The notes beneath the pieces were generated by a model. That model was not told the origin of the DNA. It made no database searches and saw only the letters and a list, made by a program, of their open reading frames with translations. A DNA stretch of 64,000 nt from Leifsonia shinshuensis (GTDB lineage Bacteria; Actinomycetota; Actinomycetes; Actinomycetales; Microbacteriaceae): NCBI RefSeq assembly GCF_013410375.1, contig NZ_JACCFL010000001.1, positions 2,046,001 to 2,110,000 on the forward strand. The letters are read 5' to 3'. Positions 9,009 to 17,780 of the stretch are shown here, piece by piece. Each line of letters starts with the position of its first letter. The first letter of the stretch is position 1. The translations under genes were made by a program, and so were the position numbers.

Positions 9009-12000
9009 GTGCCGACCGACTCCTTCGTCCACCTCCACGTCCACAGCGAGTACTCGATGCTCGACGGGGCCGCACGCGTCAAGCCGCTCATCGAGGCGGC
9101 CGTCGAGCAGGGCATGCCCGCGGTGGCCATCACCGACCACGGCAACATGTTCGGCGCCTTCGACTTCTGGCGCACGGCGACGGACGCCGGCATCAAGCCG
9201 ATCATCGGCACCGAGGCCTACCTGACCCCGCGCACCCACCGCACCGACAAGACCCGCGTGCGCTGGGGCGACGGCGGCGGCGACGACGTGTCGGGCTCCG
9301 GCGCCTACACGCACATGACCATGCTCGCGGCGACCACCGAGGGCATGCACAACCTGTTCCGGCTGTCGTCGTACGCCTCGATGGAGGGCTACTACTTCAA
9401 GCCGCGCATGGACCGCGAGCTGCTCCAGCGCTACTCGAAGGGCATCATCGCGACCACCGGCTGCCCGTCCGGGGAGGTGCAGACCCGGCTGCGGCTCGGC
9501 CAGTACGAGGAGGCCAAGAAGGCGGCCGCCGAGTTCCGCGACATCTTCGGCGCCGAGAACTTCTTCGCCGAGATCATGGACCACGGCCTCGGCATCGAGC
9601 GCCGCATCATGAGCGACCTGATCCGGCTCGCCAAGGAGCTCGGCCTCCCGCTCGTGGCGACCAACGACCTGCACTACACGCACGCGGCCGACGCCAAGAG
9701 CCACGCGGCGCTGCTCTGCGTGCAGTCCGGCTCGACGCTGGACGACCCCAACCGGTTCAAGTTCGACGCCGACGAGTTCTACCTCAAGACCCCTGAGGAG
9801 ATGCGGCAGCTCTTCCGCGACCACCCGGACGCCTGCGACAACACCCTCGCGATCGCCGAGCGCGTCGACGTGAAGTTCGACACCGCGGCCAACTACATGC
9901 CGCGCTTCCCGGTGCCGGAGGGCGAGACCGAGCAGAGCTGGTTCGTCAAGGAGGTCGAGAAGGGCCTCCACGAGCGCTACCCGGGCGGCATCACCGAGGA
10001 GGTCCGCAAGCAGGCCGACTACGAGATCGGCGTCATCTCGCAGATGGGCTTCCCCGGCTACTTCCTCGTCGTCGCCGACTTCATCAACTGGTCGAAGCGC
10101 AACGGCATCCGGGTCGGCCCCGGCCGCGGCTCCGGCGCCGGCTCGATGGCCGCCTACGCCATGCGGATCACCGACCTCGACCCGCTGCGGCACGGCCTGA
10201 TCTTCGAGCGCTTCCTCAACCCCGACCGCGTCTCCATGCCCGACTTCGACGTCGACTTCGACGACCGCCGCCGCGGCGAGGTCATCAAGTATGTGACCGA
10301 GAAGTACGGCTCGGAGCGCGTCGCGCAGATCGTCACCTACGGCACCATCAAGGCCAAGCAGGCGCTCAAGGACTCCGGCCGCGTGCTCGGCTTCCCGTTC
10401 TCGATGGGGGAGAAGCTCACCAAGGCGATGCCGCCGCCCGTGATGGGCAAGGACATCCCGCTGACGGGCATCTTCGACAAGGAGCACCCGCGCTACAAGG
10501 AGGCCGTCGACATCCGCGCGGTCGTCGAGAGCGACCCGGAGGCCAAGACGGTCTTCGACACCGCGCTCGGCCTCGAGAACCTGAAGCGTCAGTGGGGTGT
10601 GCACGCGGCGGGCGTCATCATGTCGTCCGACCCGCTGATCGACGTCATCCCGATCATGAAGCGCGAGCAGGACGGCCAGATCGTCACGCAGTTCGACTAT
10701 CCGGCCTGCGAGTCGCTCGGCTTGATCAAGATGGACTTCCTGGGCCTGCGCAACCTGACGATCATCAACGACGCGCTCGACAACATCCGCGACAACCGCG
10801 GCGAGAACCTGGTCCTGGAGGACCTGGAGCTCGACGACCGCGGTGCGTACGAGCTGCTCTCCCGCGGTGACACTCTCGGCGTCTTCCAGCTCGACGGTGG
10901 CCCGATGCGCTCACTGCTGCGCCTGATGAAGCCGGACAACTTCGAGGACATCTCGGCACTCATCGCGCTGTATCGGCCGGGCCCGATGGGCGCGAACTCG
11001 CACACCAACTACGCGCTGCGCAAGAACAACCTGCAGGACATCACGCCGATCCACCCGGAGCTGGCGGAGCCGCTGGAGGACATCCTCTCGACCAGCTACG
11101 GCCTGATCATCTATCAGGAGCAGGTCATGGCCATCGCGCAGAAGGTCGCCGGGTTCTCGCTCGGCCAAGCAGACATCCTGCGCCGCGCGATGGGCAAGAA
11201 GAAGAAGTCCGAGCTGGACAAGCAGTTCGAGGGCTTCTCGCAGGGCATGGTGGACCGCGGCTACTCGATGGAGGCGGTCGGCAAGCTGTGGGAAATCCTG
11301 CTGCCGTTCTCCGACTACGCCTTCAACAAAGCGCACTCCGCCGCGTACGGTGTCATCTCCTACTGGACGGCCTACCTCAAGGCGCACTACCCGGCCGAGT
11401 ACATGGCCGCGCTGCTGACCAGCGTCGGCGACTCCAAGGACAAGATGGCGCTCTACCTCAACGAGTGCCGCCGGATGGGCATCAAGGTCCTGCCGCCGGA
11501 CGTCAACGAGTCCAACCTCTACTTCGCCGCGGTCGGCGAGGACATCCGCTTCGGCATGGGCGCGGTGCGGAACGTCGGCGCGAACGTGGTCGAGGGCGTG
11601 CGGGAGGCCCGCGAGACCAAGGGCCGGTTCGAGTCGTTCCACGACTTCCTCGGCAAGGTCCCGATCCACGCGGCGAACAAGCGCACGGTCGAGTCGCTGA
11701 TCAAGGCGGGTGCGTTCGACTCGCTCGGCCACACCCGGCGCGCGCTCGTGGAGGTGCACGAGGACGCGGTGGAGTCCGCGGTCAAGATCAAGCGCAGCGA
11801 GGCCAACGGCGACGTCGGCTTCGACTTCGACAGCCTCTGGGGCGACGACGAGCCGAACCAGTCGCAGCACCACATCCCGGACCGCCCGGAGTGGGTCAAG
11901 CGCGACAAGCTCGCCTTCGAGCGCGAGATGCTGGGGCTCTACGTGTCCGACCATCCGCTGGCCGGGCTGGAGCTGCCGCTGGCCAAGCTGGCGAGCACGT

Positions 12001-12527
12001 CGATCGCCGAGCTCCTGGCCTCCGACAGCGTGCAGGACGGGGACACGGTCGTCATCGCGGGGCTCGTCACGAGCGTGCAGCACCGCGTGGCTAAGGCCTC
12101 CGGCAATCAGTACGGCATGATCCAGGTCGAGGACTTCGGCGGCGAGATGACCGTCATGTTCATGGGCAAGGCGTACCAGGAGTTCTCGCCGATGATGCAG
12201 GGCGACTCGATCGTCGTCGTCCGCGGGCGGGTCAGCATGCGCGACGACGGGATGAACCTGCACGCGTTCAGCCTGATGATCCCGGACCTCGGCCAGGCCG
12301 ACGACGTGGGCACCCTCATGATCACAATGGCGGACCAGCGCGCGACGACCGACACGGTCGCCTCGCTCGCGGAGGTGCTCTCCCGGCACCCCGGTGACAG
12401 CGAGGTGCGCCTCCGCCTGGTCAAGGGCCAGGTCGCGCGCGTGTTCGAGGTCCCGAAGCCGGTGAAGGTGTCGCCGGACCTCTACGGCGAGCTCAAAGGC
12501 CTCCTCGGCCCCAACTGCCTCGTGTAG
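9009..12527 (+). CDS. dnaE: DNA polymerase III alpha subunit DnaE
   Basis: Replicative DNA polymerase, 1172 residues, normal for actinobacterial DnaE1. The N-terminal PHP domain starts FVHLHVHSEYSMLDGAARVKPL and retains metal-ligand histidines such as those in ITDHGNMFG. The palm carries GPGRGSGAGSM and the catalytic aspartates of PDFDVDFDD (around residue 411). Thumb, fingers (KAHSAAYGVISYWTAYLKAHYP), helix-hairpin-helix and an OB fold (about 990-1080) follow. GTG start at 9009 with GGAG 6-9 nt before it. A TAGTCT hexamer at 8975-8980 may supply a promoter. Confidence 0.97.
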   Translation: MPTDSFVHLHVHSEYSMLDGAARVKPLIEAAVEQGMPAVAITDHGNMFGAFDFWRTATDAGIKPIIGTEAYLTPRTHRTDKTRVRWGDGGGDDVSGSGAYTHMTMLAATTEGMHNLFRLSSYASMEGYYFKPRMDRELLQRYSKGIIATTGCPSGEVQTRLRLGQYEEAKKAAAEFRDIFGAENFFAEIMDHGLGIERRIMSDLIRLAKELGLPLVATNDLHYTHAADAKSHAALLCVQSGSTLDDPNRFKFDADEFYLKTPEEMRQLFRDHPDACDNTLAIAERVDVKFDTAANYMPRFPVPEGETEQSWFVKEVEKGLHERYPGGITEEVRKQADYEIGVISQMGFPGYFLVVADFINWSKRNGIRVGPGRGSGAGSMAAYAMRITDLDPLRHGLIFERFLNPDRVSMPDFDVDFDDRRRGEVIKYVTEKYGSERVAQIVTYGTIKAKQALKDSGRVLGFPFSMGEKLTKAMPPPVMGKDIPLTGIFDKEHPRYKEAVDIRAVVESDPEAKTVFDTALGLENLKRQWGVHAAGVIMSSDPLIDVIPIMKREQDGQIVTQFDYPACESLGLIKMDFLGLRNLTIINDALDNIRDNRGENLVLEDLELDDRGAYELLSRGDTLGVFQLDGGPMRSLLRLMKPDNFEDISALIALYRPGPMGANSHTNYALRKNNLQDITPIHPELAEPLEDILSTSYGLIIYQEQVMAIAQKVAGFSLGQADILRRAMGKKKKSELDKQFEGFSQGMVDRGYSMEAVGKLWEILLPFSDYAFNKAHSAAYGVISYWTAYLKAHYPAEYMAALLTSVGDSKDKMALYLNECRRMGIKVLPPDVNESNLYFAAVGEDIRFGMGAVRNVGANVVEGVREARETKGRFESFHDFLGKVPIHAANKRTVESLIKAGAFDSLGHTRRALVEVHEDAVESAVKIKRSEANGDVGFDFDSLWGDDEPNQSQHHIPDRPEWVKRDKLAFEREMLGLYVSDHPLAGLELPLAKLASTSIAELLASDSVQDGDTVVIAGLVTSVQHRVAKASGNQYGMIQVEDFGGEMTVMFMGKAYQEFSPMMQGDSIVVVRGRVSMRDDGMNLHAFSLMIPDLGQADDVGTLMITMADQRATTDTVASLAEVLSRHPGDSEVRLRLVKGQVARVFEVPKPVKVSPDLYGELKGLLGPNCLV

Positions 12528-12532
12528 GCGCG

Positions 12533-12591
12533 CACATTCGTGCCGAATGTCGAATTTGGCGCTGCCAAACGCGACATTCGGCACGAATGTG
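12533..12591. repeat. Nested inverted-repeat element between dnaE and flavin reductase
   Basis: A 19-bp perfect inverted repeat, ACATTCGTGCCGAATGTCG at 12534-12552 and its complement at 12572-12590, extended by one outer C-G pair. An inner hairpin TTTGGC-GCT-GCCAAA (12555-12569) sits in the centre. Each arm is itself a small palindrome (CATTCG-TGC-CGAATG). It fills the gap between two convergent genes, so a bidirectional terminator is likely. Confidence 0.8.
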
Positions 12592-12598
12592 AGGGGGG

Positions 12599-13093
12599 TC
12601 AGTCCAGTTCGCTGGGGCGGTGGTAGCGGCGCTCGTGGTAGAGCAGCGGCTCGTCGGGGGCGCCGAGCTCGCCCTCCTCGATCTGCACGACGACCACGGC
12701 GCTGTTGTGCACGGGGAAACGGTCGACGATGCGGCCGACCATCCACGCGGTGACGTCGTTGATGACCGGGAGGCCGTGCGGCCCGCGGCGCCAGTGGTCG
12801 CCGAGGAAGCGGCGGGTGTTGTCCGCCGAGAGGATCTCCGCGACGCCCTTGTTCCGCACGCCGAGCATGTGGATGATCACCCGGTCGGTCTCCGCGATCG
12901 CCGGCCAGCTCGACGCCGACAGCGCCATGTTGAAGGTCGCCAGCGGCGGGACGGCGGAGAGCGACGCGAGCGAGGTCGCGGTGAACCCGACCGGCGTGCC
13001 GTCGGCGGTCTGCGCCGTGATGATCGCCACACCGGCGGCGTGCCGGCGGAACGCCTGCCGGAAGGCGGAGAGGTCGGGGGTCGCGTCAGTCAT
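12599..13093 (-). CDS. Flavin reductase domain protein (RutF/HpaC-like)
   Basis: FMN-binding split-barrel oxidoreductase that probably supplies reduced flavin to a monooxygenase. The 164 residues show FRRHAAGVAIITAQ, the flavin-contacting GFTATSLASLSAVPPLATFNMA, and the C-terminal HNSAVVVVQIEEGELG and LLYHERRYHRP typical of the family. ATG at 13093. A GATAAC/TGATAA sequence lies 5-6 nt upstream, which could again mean a leaderless mRNA but matches the consensus poorly. Divergent from hisD with 91 bp between; no monooxygenase partner is nearby. Confidence 0.85.
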   Translation of the reverse strand: MTDATPDLSAFRQAFRRHAAGVAIITAQTADGTPVGFTATSLASLSAVPPLATFNMALSASSWPAIAETDRVIIHMLGVRNKGVAEILSADNTRRFLGDHWRRGPHGLPVINDVTAWMVGRIVDRFPVHNSAVVVVQIEEGELGAPDEPLLYHERRYHRPSELD

Positions 13094-13169
13094 ACGGAGT
13101 TATCAAGCGCCGTTCGGGGTGAGGAATTCCGCGAAAGGGTTCGGGATTCGGCGGAGCGGGTGGTGCGGA

Positions 13170-13175
13170 TAGGCT
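13170..13175 (+). promoter_or_regulatory. -10 element of hisD
   Basis: TAGGCT ends 9 nt before the hisD ATG at 13185; TTCGGC lies 17 bp further upstream as a weak -35. Predicted leaderless or nearly so. Confidence 0.5.
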
Positions 13176-13184
13176 TGACCGGTC

Positions 13185-14489
13185 ATGATGCAGACCATCG
13201 ATCTCCGCGGAGTCCAGCCTACCCGGGCCGCTTTCGAGCGCCTCGTCCCTCGTCCCGTGGTGGACATCCAAGTCGCCGTGCGCGTCGCGACCGAGCTCAT
13301 CGACGACGTGCGGGCCAGGGGAGCGGCCGCGCTCGCCGAGCAGGCCGAGACGTTCGACGGCGGCGCCCCCGCCTCGGTGCGGGTCCCGGCGTCCGAGATC
13401 GCCGCCGCGGTCACGGCGCTGCCGGCCGATGTGCGCGCCGCCCTGGAGGAGGCGATCGTCCGCGTCCGCGAGGCGACCGCCGCGCAGGTGCCTCCGCCCG
13501 CCGAGACCCGGATCGGACCGGGCGCCACCATCGTGCAGCGCTGGCAGCCGGTGGAGCGCGCCGGGCTGTACGTCCCGGGCGGCAAGGCCGTCTACCCGTC
13601 GAGCGTCGTGATGAACGCGGTGCCCGCGCAGGTCGCGGGCGTCGCCTCCGTGGCTCTGGCGAGCCCCCCGCAGCGCGCGTTCGGCGGCGCTGTGCACCCG
13701 GTCATCCTCGGCGCCGCCGGACTGCTCGGCATCGACGAGGTCTACGCGATGGGCGGCGCCGGCGCGATCGGCGCGCTCGCCTGGGGCGTGGAGGACATCG
13801 GCCTCGATCCGGTCCAGGTCATCACCGGCCCGGGCAACATCTACGTCGCCGCCGCCAAGCGCGTCGTGCGCGGCCAGGCCGGCATCGACTCGGAGGCCGG
13901 CACCACCGAGATCCTGGTGATCGCCGACGAGACCGCGGACGCGCGCTTCGTCGCCGCCGACCTGGTCAGCCAGGCCGAGCACGACGAGGCCGCCGCCTCC
14001 CTGCTGGTCACCGACAGCCCGGCCTTCGCCGATCGCGTCGCCGCCGAGCTGGAGAGGCTCGTCGGCGCGACCAAGCACGCCGAGCGGGTCCGCACGGCGC
14101 TCGGGGGCCAGCAGTCCGCGATCGTGCTCGTGGATGACCTCGCCGCGGCGGCCGCGTTCAGCAACGCCTACGGCCCGGAGCACCTCGAACTGCAGACCGC
14201 CGACCCGGACGCCCTGCTCGCGCTCATCCAGAACGCCGGCGCCATCTTCGTCGGCCCGAGCGCCCCGGTCAGCCTCGGCGACTACCTCGCCGGCTCGAAC
14301 CACGTGCTCCCGACCGGCGGCCAGGCCCGGTTCTCGCCCGGCCTCGGCGCGTACTCGTTCCTGCGCCCGCAGCAGGTGATCCGCTACGACCGGGACGCCC
14401 TGCGGACGGTGGCCGACCGCATCGTCGCGCTGTCGTCGGCGGAGGACCTGCCCGCGCACGGCGAGGCGGTCACCATCCGGTTTCAGTGA
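13185..14489 (+). CDS. hisD: Histidinol dehydrogenase HisD
   Basis: Zn- and NAD-dependent enzyme that carries out the last two steps of histidine synthesis (histidinol to histidine). The 434 residues have ERAGLYVPGGKAVYPSSVVMNAVPAQVAGV, ITGPGNIYVAAAKRVVRG, the QAEHDEAA metal-site region and GPEHLEL, all characteristic of the family. Two ATGs occur in tandem (13185 and 13188); the first is used here. No other his gene is in the window, so hisD is either alone or heads an operon broken here by nrdR. Confidence 0.96.
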   Translation: MMQTIDLRGVQPTRAAFERLVPRPVVDIQVAVRVATELIDDVRARGAAALAEQAETFDGGAPASVRVPASEIAAAVTALPADVRAALEEAIVRVREATAAQVPPPAETRIGPGATIVQRWQPVERAGLYVPGGKAVYPSSVVMNAVPAQVAGVASVALASPPQRAFGGAVHPVILGAAGLLGIDEVYAMGGAGAIGALAWGVEDIGLDPVQVITGPGNIYVAAAKRVVRGQAGIDSEAGTTEILVIADETADARFVAADLVSQAEHDEAAASLLVTDSPAFADRVAAELERLVGATKHAERVRTALGGQQSAIVLVDDLAAAAAFSNAYGPEHLELQTADPDALLALIQNAGAIFVGPSAPVSLGDYLAGSNHVLPTGGQARFSPGLGAYSFLRPQQVIRYDRDALRTVADRIVALSSAEDLPAHGEAVTIRFQ

Positions 14490-14544
14490 GCGGCGCGGGT
14501 CGCCCGGGCTCCCTCGTTCCGGGCGTCCTCCCGTGAATCCCCGC

Positions 14545-14550
14545 TAGAAT
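14545..14550 (+). promoter_or_regulatory. -10 element giving leaderless nrdR
   Basis: TAGAAT ends 7 nt before the nrdR ATG at 14558 and there is no Shine-Dalgarno sequence, so the mRNA should begin at the start codon. Confidence 0.65.
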
Positions 14551-14557
14551 TCCCCTC

Positions 14558-15031
14558 ATGTACTGCCCCTTCTGCCGCCACCCCGACTCCCGCGTCATCG
14601 ACTCCCGCACGAGCGACGACGGGCTCTCGATCCGGCGCCGCAGGCAGTGCCCGGAGTGCGGCCGGCGCTTCTCCACCACGGAGACCGCGAGCCTCAGCGT
14701 GATCAAGCGCAGCGGGGTGGTCGAGCCGTTCAGCCGCGAGAAGATCGTGCTCGGCGTCCGCAAGGCCTGCCAGGGCCGCCCGGTGACCGACTCCGACCTC
14801 GCGGTGCTGGCGCAGAAGGTGGAGGAGACCATCCGCTCCACCGGCGCCTCCCAGATCGAGGCCAACGACATCGGCCTCGCGATCCTCCCCGAGCTCCGCG
14901 AGCTCGACGAGGTCGCCTACCTGCGCTTCGCGAGCGTCTACCAGGCGTTCGACTCGCTGGAGGACTTCGAGGCGGCGATCCAGCAGCTCCGCGTCGAGCA
15001 CTACGGCGAGCCGGCGGACGTCCAGGCCTGA
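14558..15031 (+). CDS. nrdR: Ribonucleotide reductase regulator NrdR
   Basis: Zinc-finger plus ATP-cone repressor that senses ATP/dATP and controls ribonucleotide reductase genes. The zinc ribbon cysteines are C3, C6, C31 and C34 (MYCPFC and CPECGRRF). The ATP cone runs from about 49 to 139 with [14 protein letters not shown]. Length 157 is typical. The ATG at 14558 is fixed by the conserved MYCP start. No NrdR box is apparent next to its own gene, and no nrd genes are in the window. Confidence 0.97.
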   Translation: MYCPFCRHPDSRVIDSRTSDDGLSIRRRRQCPECGRRFSTTETASLSVIKRSGVVEPFSREKIVLGVRKACQGRPVTDSDLAVLAQKVEETIRSTGASQIEANDIGLAILPELRELDEVAYLRFASVYQAFDSLEDFEAAIQQLRVEHYGEPADVQA

Positions 15032-15045
15032 CGCTGTTTCTACAA

Positions 15046-15097
15046 CCTCGGTCGCAGGCCCGGTCCTCGGTCGCAGGCTCGGTCCTCGGTCGCAGGC
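15046..15097 (+). repeat. Three 19-bp tandem repeats after nrdR
   Basis: Core CCTCGGTCGCAGGC occurs at 15046-15059, 15065-15078 and 15084-15097, giving an exact 19-bp period. Non-coding in any convincing frame. Confidence 0.85.
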
Positions 15098-15102
15098 TCC
15101 CT

Positions 15103-15201
15103 CGGCGCTGGGGTCGCGCCGTCGCTCCGCGCCGCCCTTGAGCTCCACCGCGCGGCGCTGGGGTCGCGGCGTCGCTCCGCGCCGCCCTGAGCTCCACCGC
15201 G
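15103..15201 (+). repeat. Tandem duplication of ~50 bp upstream of pyrD
   Basis: A unit starting CGGCGCTGGGGTCGC and ending GAGCTCCACCGCG is present at 15103-15152 and again at 15153-15201, differing by one substitution and one base deletion. It directly precedes the pyrD promoter. Confidence 0.85.
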
Positions 15202-15206
15202 CGCGC

Positions 15207-15212
15207 TATTCT
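15207..15212 (+). promoter_or_regulatory. -10 element of pyrD
   Basis: TATTCT ends 9 nt before the pyrD ATG at 15222, adjoining the second copy of the 50-bp repeat. Predicted leaderless or nearly so. Confidence 0.5.
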
Positions 15213-15221
15213 CGTAGCGGC

Positions 15222-16265
15222 ATGTATCGCACACTCTTCTCCCTCGTCCTGTCGAAACTCGACCCGGAGCGCGCGCACCATCTCGCCTTCCTGGTGATCC
15301 GGGCCCTTCCCGCCCTCGGGCTCGGCGGCCTCGTCCGCCGGTTCACCGCCCCGGACCCGTCGCTGGCGGTCGAGGCGCTCGGCCTGCGGTTCGCGTCGCC
15401 GTTCGGCGTCGCCGCCGGCTTCGACAAGGACGGCGAAGCGGTCCTCGGCCTCGGCGACCTGGGATTCGGGCACGTCGAGGTGGGCACGATCACCGCCCTC
15501 CCGCAGCCCGGCAACGACCGGCCGCGGCTGTTCCGGCTCATCCCGGACCGCGCCGTCATCAACCGGATGGGCTTCAACAACCACGGCGCGGGGGACGCCG
15601 CCAACCGCCTGCTCCGCGTACGCAGGGCGGCGCACCGTCCGGTGCTGGGCGTGAACATTGGCAAGAGCCGGGTGGTCGCCGTCGAGGACGCCACCCAGGA
15701 CTACCTGACCAGCGCCCGCGCGCTCGCGCCGGTCGCCGACTACCTGGTCGTCAACGTCAGCTCGCCGAACACGCCGGGCCTGCGCGGCCTTCAGGAGCTG
15801 GAGCTGCTCGCGCCGCTGCTGTCCGCCGTGAAGGCGGTCGCCGGCGCGACCCCGCTGCTGGTCAAGATCGCGCCCGACCTCACCGACGAGCAGGTCGAGA
15901 AGATCGCGGGCCTGGCCGTCGAGCTGGGCCTCGCCGGGATCATCGCGACGAACACCACGATCTCCCGCGACGGCCTGGTGACGGACCCCGCCGTGGTCGA
16001 CGCCGCCGGCGCCGGCGGGCTCTCGGGCGCACCGCTCGCCGCCCGTTCGCTGGAGGTGCTGCGCCTCATCCGCGCGCACGTGCCCGCCGAGCTCTGCGTG
16101 ATCTCGGTCGGCGGCGTGGAGACCGCGGAGGACGTGCAGCAGCGCCTCGACGCGGGCGCCACGCTGGTGCAGGGCTACACCGCATTCCTCTACCGCGGCC
16201 CGCTCTGGGCCCGGCAGATCAACCGCGGGCTGCTACGCCTCCGGCGTGCCCTGGTGGAAGCGTAG
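15222..16265 (+). CDS. pyrD: Dihydroorotate dehydrogenase (quinone), class 2
   Basis: Membrane-associated FMN enzyme that oxidises dihydroorotate to orotate with quinone, in pyrimidine synthesis. The N-terminal helices (YRTLFSLVLSKLDPERAHHLAFLVIRAL) mark class 2. Also seen are FGVAAGFDKDGE, GFGHVEVGTIT, RMGFNN, NVSSPNTPGLRGLQ (178-190) with the catalytic serine, KIAPDLTDEQ and SVGGVET. The chosen ATG at 15222 gives 347 residues; upstream sequence is repeats. Its 3' end overlaps the convergent RNase H gene by 33 bp. Confidence 0.95.
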   Translation: MYRTLFSLVLSKLDPERAHHLAFLVIRALPALGLGGLVRRFTAPDPSLAVEALGLRFASPFGVAAGFDKDGEAVLGLGDLGFGHVEVGTITALPQPGNDRPRLFRLIPDRAVINRMGFNNHGAGDAANRLLRVRRAAHRPVLGVNIGKSRVVAVEDATQDYLTSARALAPVADYLVVNVSSPNTPGLRGLQELELLAPLLSAVKAVAGATPLLVKIAPDLTDEQVEKIAGLAVELGLAGIIATNTTISRDGLVTDPAVVDAAGAGGLSGAPLAARSLEVLRLIRAHVPAELCVISVGGVETAEDVQQRLDAGATLVQGYTAFLYRGPLWARQINRGLLRLRRALVEA

Positions 16266-17144
16266 GCGCCAGCGGCCGCCGACGCGCAGCCACAGCGAGC
16301 TGCGCAGGCTGGCGCCGCGGTCGTCCACCGTGCGCGCCGTGAGCAGGATGGCGTCCGCGCCGATCCGCTCGGTGCCGAGCACCGCGAGCTCGGCCGCGGG
16401 GGCGTCCTCCTCGGCCAGCGCCTCCAGGATCGCGTCGCGGCCCCACAGCCGGCCGGAGCGGCCGATCTCCTCGAAGTCGGGGTGCAGCAGCGCGGCCACC
16501 CGGGCGGAGTCCGCGCGGACGGCGGGCTCGACGAGCTCGCGCTCCAGTCGCTTCACGACGTCCTCGTCGGACTCCGACGCCGTGAGCAGGTCGTCGAAGA
16601 GGTCGAGCTCGACCGTCTCGGCCGCCGGGGCCGAGGGCGCGGCGGGCTCGGCCACGGCGGGCGCCGGCTCGTGCACCGCAGCCCCCGGCCAGCCGGGGCC
16701 GATCGGGATCGGGTCGCCGTCGCGGTACGCGGTGGCGGCGGCGCGGGCGCGCTGATCGGCCGCCTCGTTCAGATCGTGGCCGGCGTGCCCCTTGACCCAC
16801 TCGAAGGTGTAGGAGCGGCCGTGCAGCGCCCGGTCGAGGCGCTCCAGCAGCTCCCGGTTGAGCACAGGGGAGCCGTCCGACTTGCGCCAGCCCTTGCGCT
16901 TCCAGCCCGGCATCCACTTGGTCACCGAGTTGATCACGTACTGGCTGTCGCACAGGATGCGCAGGTCGTCGTCCACGTGGGCGGTCGACTCCAGGAGGTC
17001 GATGACCGCCATGAGCTCGCCCATGTTGTTGGTGCCGTGCGGCCAGCCGCCCGCCGACCAGCGATCGTCGTCGACGTACCAGGACCAGCCCGCAGGGCCG
17101 GGATTACCGAGGGCGGAGCCGTCCGCCGCTGCGACGATCGTCAC
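16233..17144 (-). CDS. rnhA: Ribonuclease HI fused to a DUF4440 (NTF2-like) domain
   Basis: The N-terminal ~140 residues are RNase HI, which cleaves RNA in RNA-DNA hybrids. The catalytic set is intact: D8 (AADGSA), E43 (MGELMAV), D66 (LCDSQYV) and D130 (NEAADQRA), and KGHAGHD is present. An Ala/Pro linker (about 155-180) leads to a C-terminal domain (about 195-303) with PAVRADSARVAALLHPDFEEIGRSGRLWGRDAIL and VDDRGASLRSSLWLRVGGRWRLRFHQGT, the DUF4440/SnoaL-like pattern. GTG start one base after the DUF3043 stop, so the two genes form an operon. RNase HI is normally single-domain; the role of the extra domain is unknown. Confidence 0.88.
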   Translation of the reverse strand: MTIVAAADGSALGNPGPAGWSWYVDDDRWSAGGWPHGTNNMGELMAVIDLLESTAHVDDDLRILCDSQYVINSVTKWMPGWKRKGWRKSDGSPVLNRELLERLDRALHGRSYTFEWVKGHAGHDLNEAADQRARAAATAYRDGDPIPIGPGWPGAAVHEPAPAVAEPAAPSAPAAETVELDLFDDLLTASESDEDVVKRLERELVEPAVRADSARVAALLHPDFEEIGRSGRLWGRDAILEALAEEDAPAAELAVLGTERIGADAILLTARTVDDRGASLRSSLWLRVGGRWRLRFHQGTPEA

Positions 17145-17145
17145 G

Positions 17146-17739
17146 TCAGGCGGGGTACTGGCCGCGCTTGACCTGCGGCTTCGGCAGGCGCATGACGCGC
17201 AGCTGCAGCGCGCGCATGGCGGCGTACCACTTGAGCCCGCGCTCCACCTTGGTCTTGCCGAACTTGTCGCCGACCTTCCTGGTCACGACGAGGCCGAGGA
17301 CGATGCAGTCGATCACGGCGATGAGGAAGAACGCCCACAGGGCCACCAGGCCCCAGACCTGCATGAAGGCCCACGGCAGGAAGCTGAGCACGATCACGAG
17401 CAGCATGACCGGGATCAGGAACTCGCCGATGCTGAACCGGGCGTCGACGTAGTCGCGCACGTACCGGCGCTGCGGGCCGCGGTCGCGCGCGGTCAGGTAG
17501 CGCTCGTCGCCCGCCGCCATGCCGACGCGGGCCTTCTCGCGCGCCTCGGCCTGGTGCGCGCGCGCCGCCTTGGCCGCCTCCTTGCGGTCGGTGGGCACCA
17601 GCGGTCGCTTGCGCGCCGCCTCCTGCTCGCGGCGGGTGGGCGTCGGGGCGCCCTTGCCCTGCAGCCGTGCAGCGGTCTGTTCGGGGGTCTCGGCGGCGGG
17701 CGTCTGCGCCTCGGCCGCCGGGTTCTGTCGTTTCGCCAA
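17146..17739 (-). CDS. DUF3043 membrane protein
   Basis: Protein of 197 residues from an actinobacterial family of unknown function (DUF3043). The first ~90 residues are charged and Ala-rich (TPTRREQEAARKRPLVPTDRKEAAKAARA). GPQRRYVRDYVDARFSIGEFLIPVMLL then leads into two membrane spans (about 107-150), and the tail is basic. TTG start at 17739. Upstream of and probably co-transcribed with rnhA, and divergent from the M20 peptidase with 41 bp between. Confidence 0.85.
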   Translation of the reverse strand: MAKRQNPAAEAQTPAAETPEQTAARLQGKGAPTPTRREQEAARKRPLVPTDRKEAAKAARAHQAEAREKARVGMAAGDERYLTARDRGPQRRYVRDYVDARFSIGEFLIPVMLLVIVLSFLPWAFMQVWGLVALWAFFLIAVIDCIVLGLVVTRKVGDKFGKTKVERGLKWYAAMRALQLRVMRLPKPQVKRGQYPA

Positions 17740-17767
17740 AGCTCGAGCCTTCGTTCCGGGGTCCGTT

Positions 17768-17773
17768 TAAGAT
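17768..17773 (+). promoter_or_regulatory. -10 element giving leaderless M20 peptidase
   Basis: TAAGAT ends 7 nt before the ATG at 17781, with no ribosome-binding site between them. Confidence 0.65.
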
Positions 17774-17780
17774 TACCCGC

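Noticed and set aside
15046..15201. CRISPR-like or origin iterons
   Set aside because: Unit length, few copies and GC-rich content do not fit either; no DnaA boxes or cas genes nearby.
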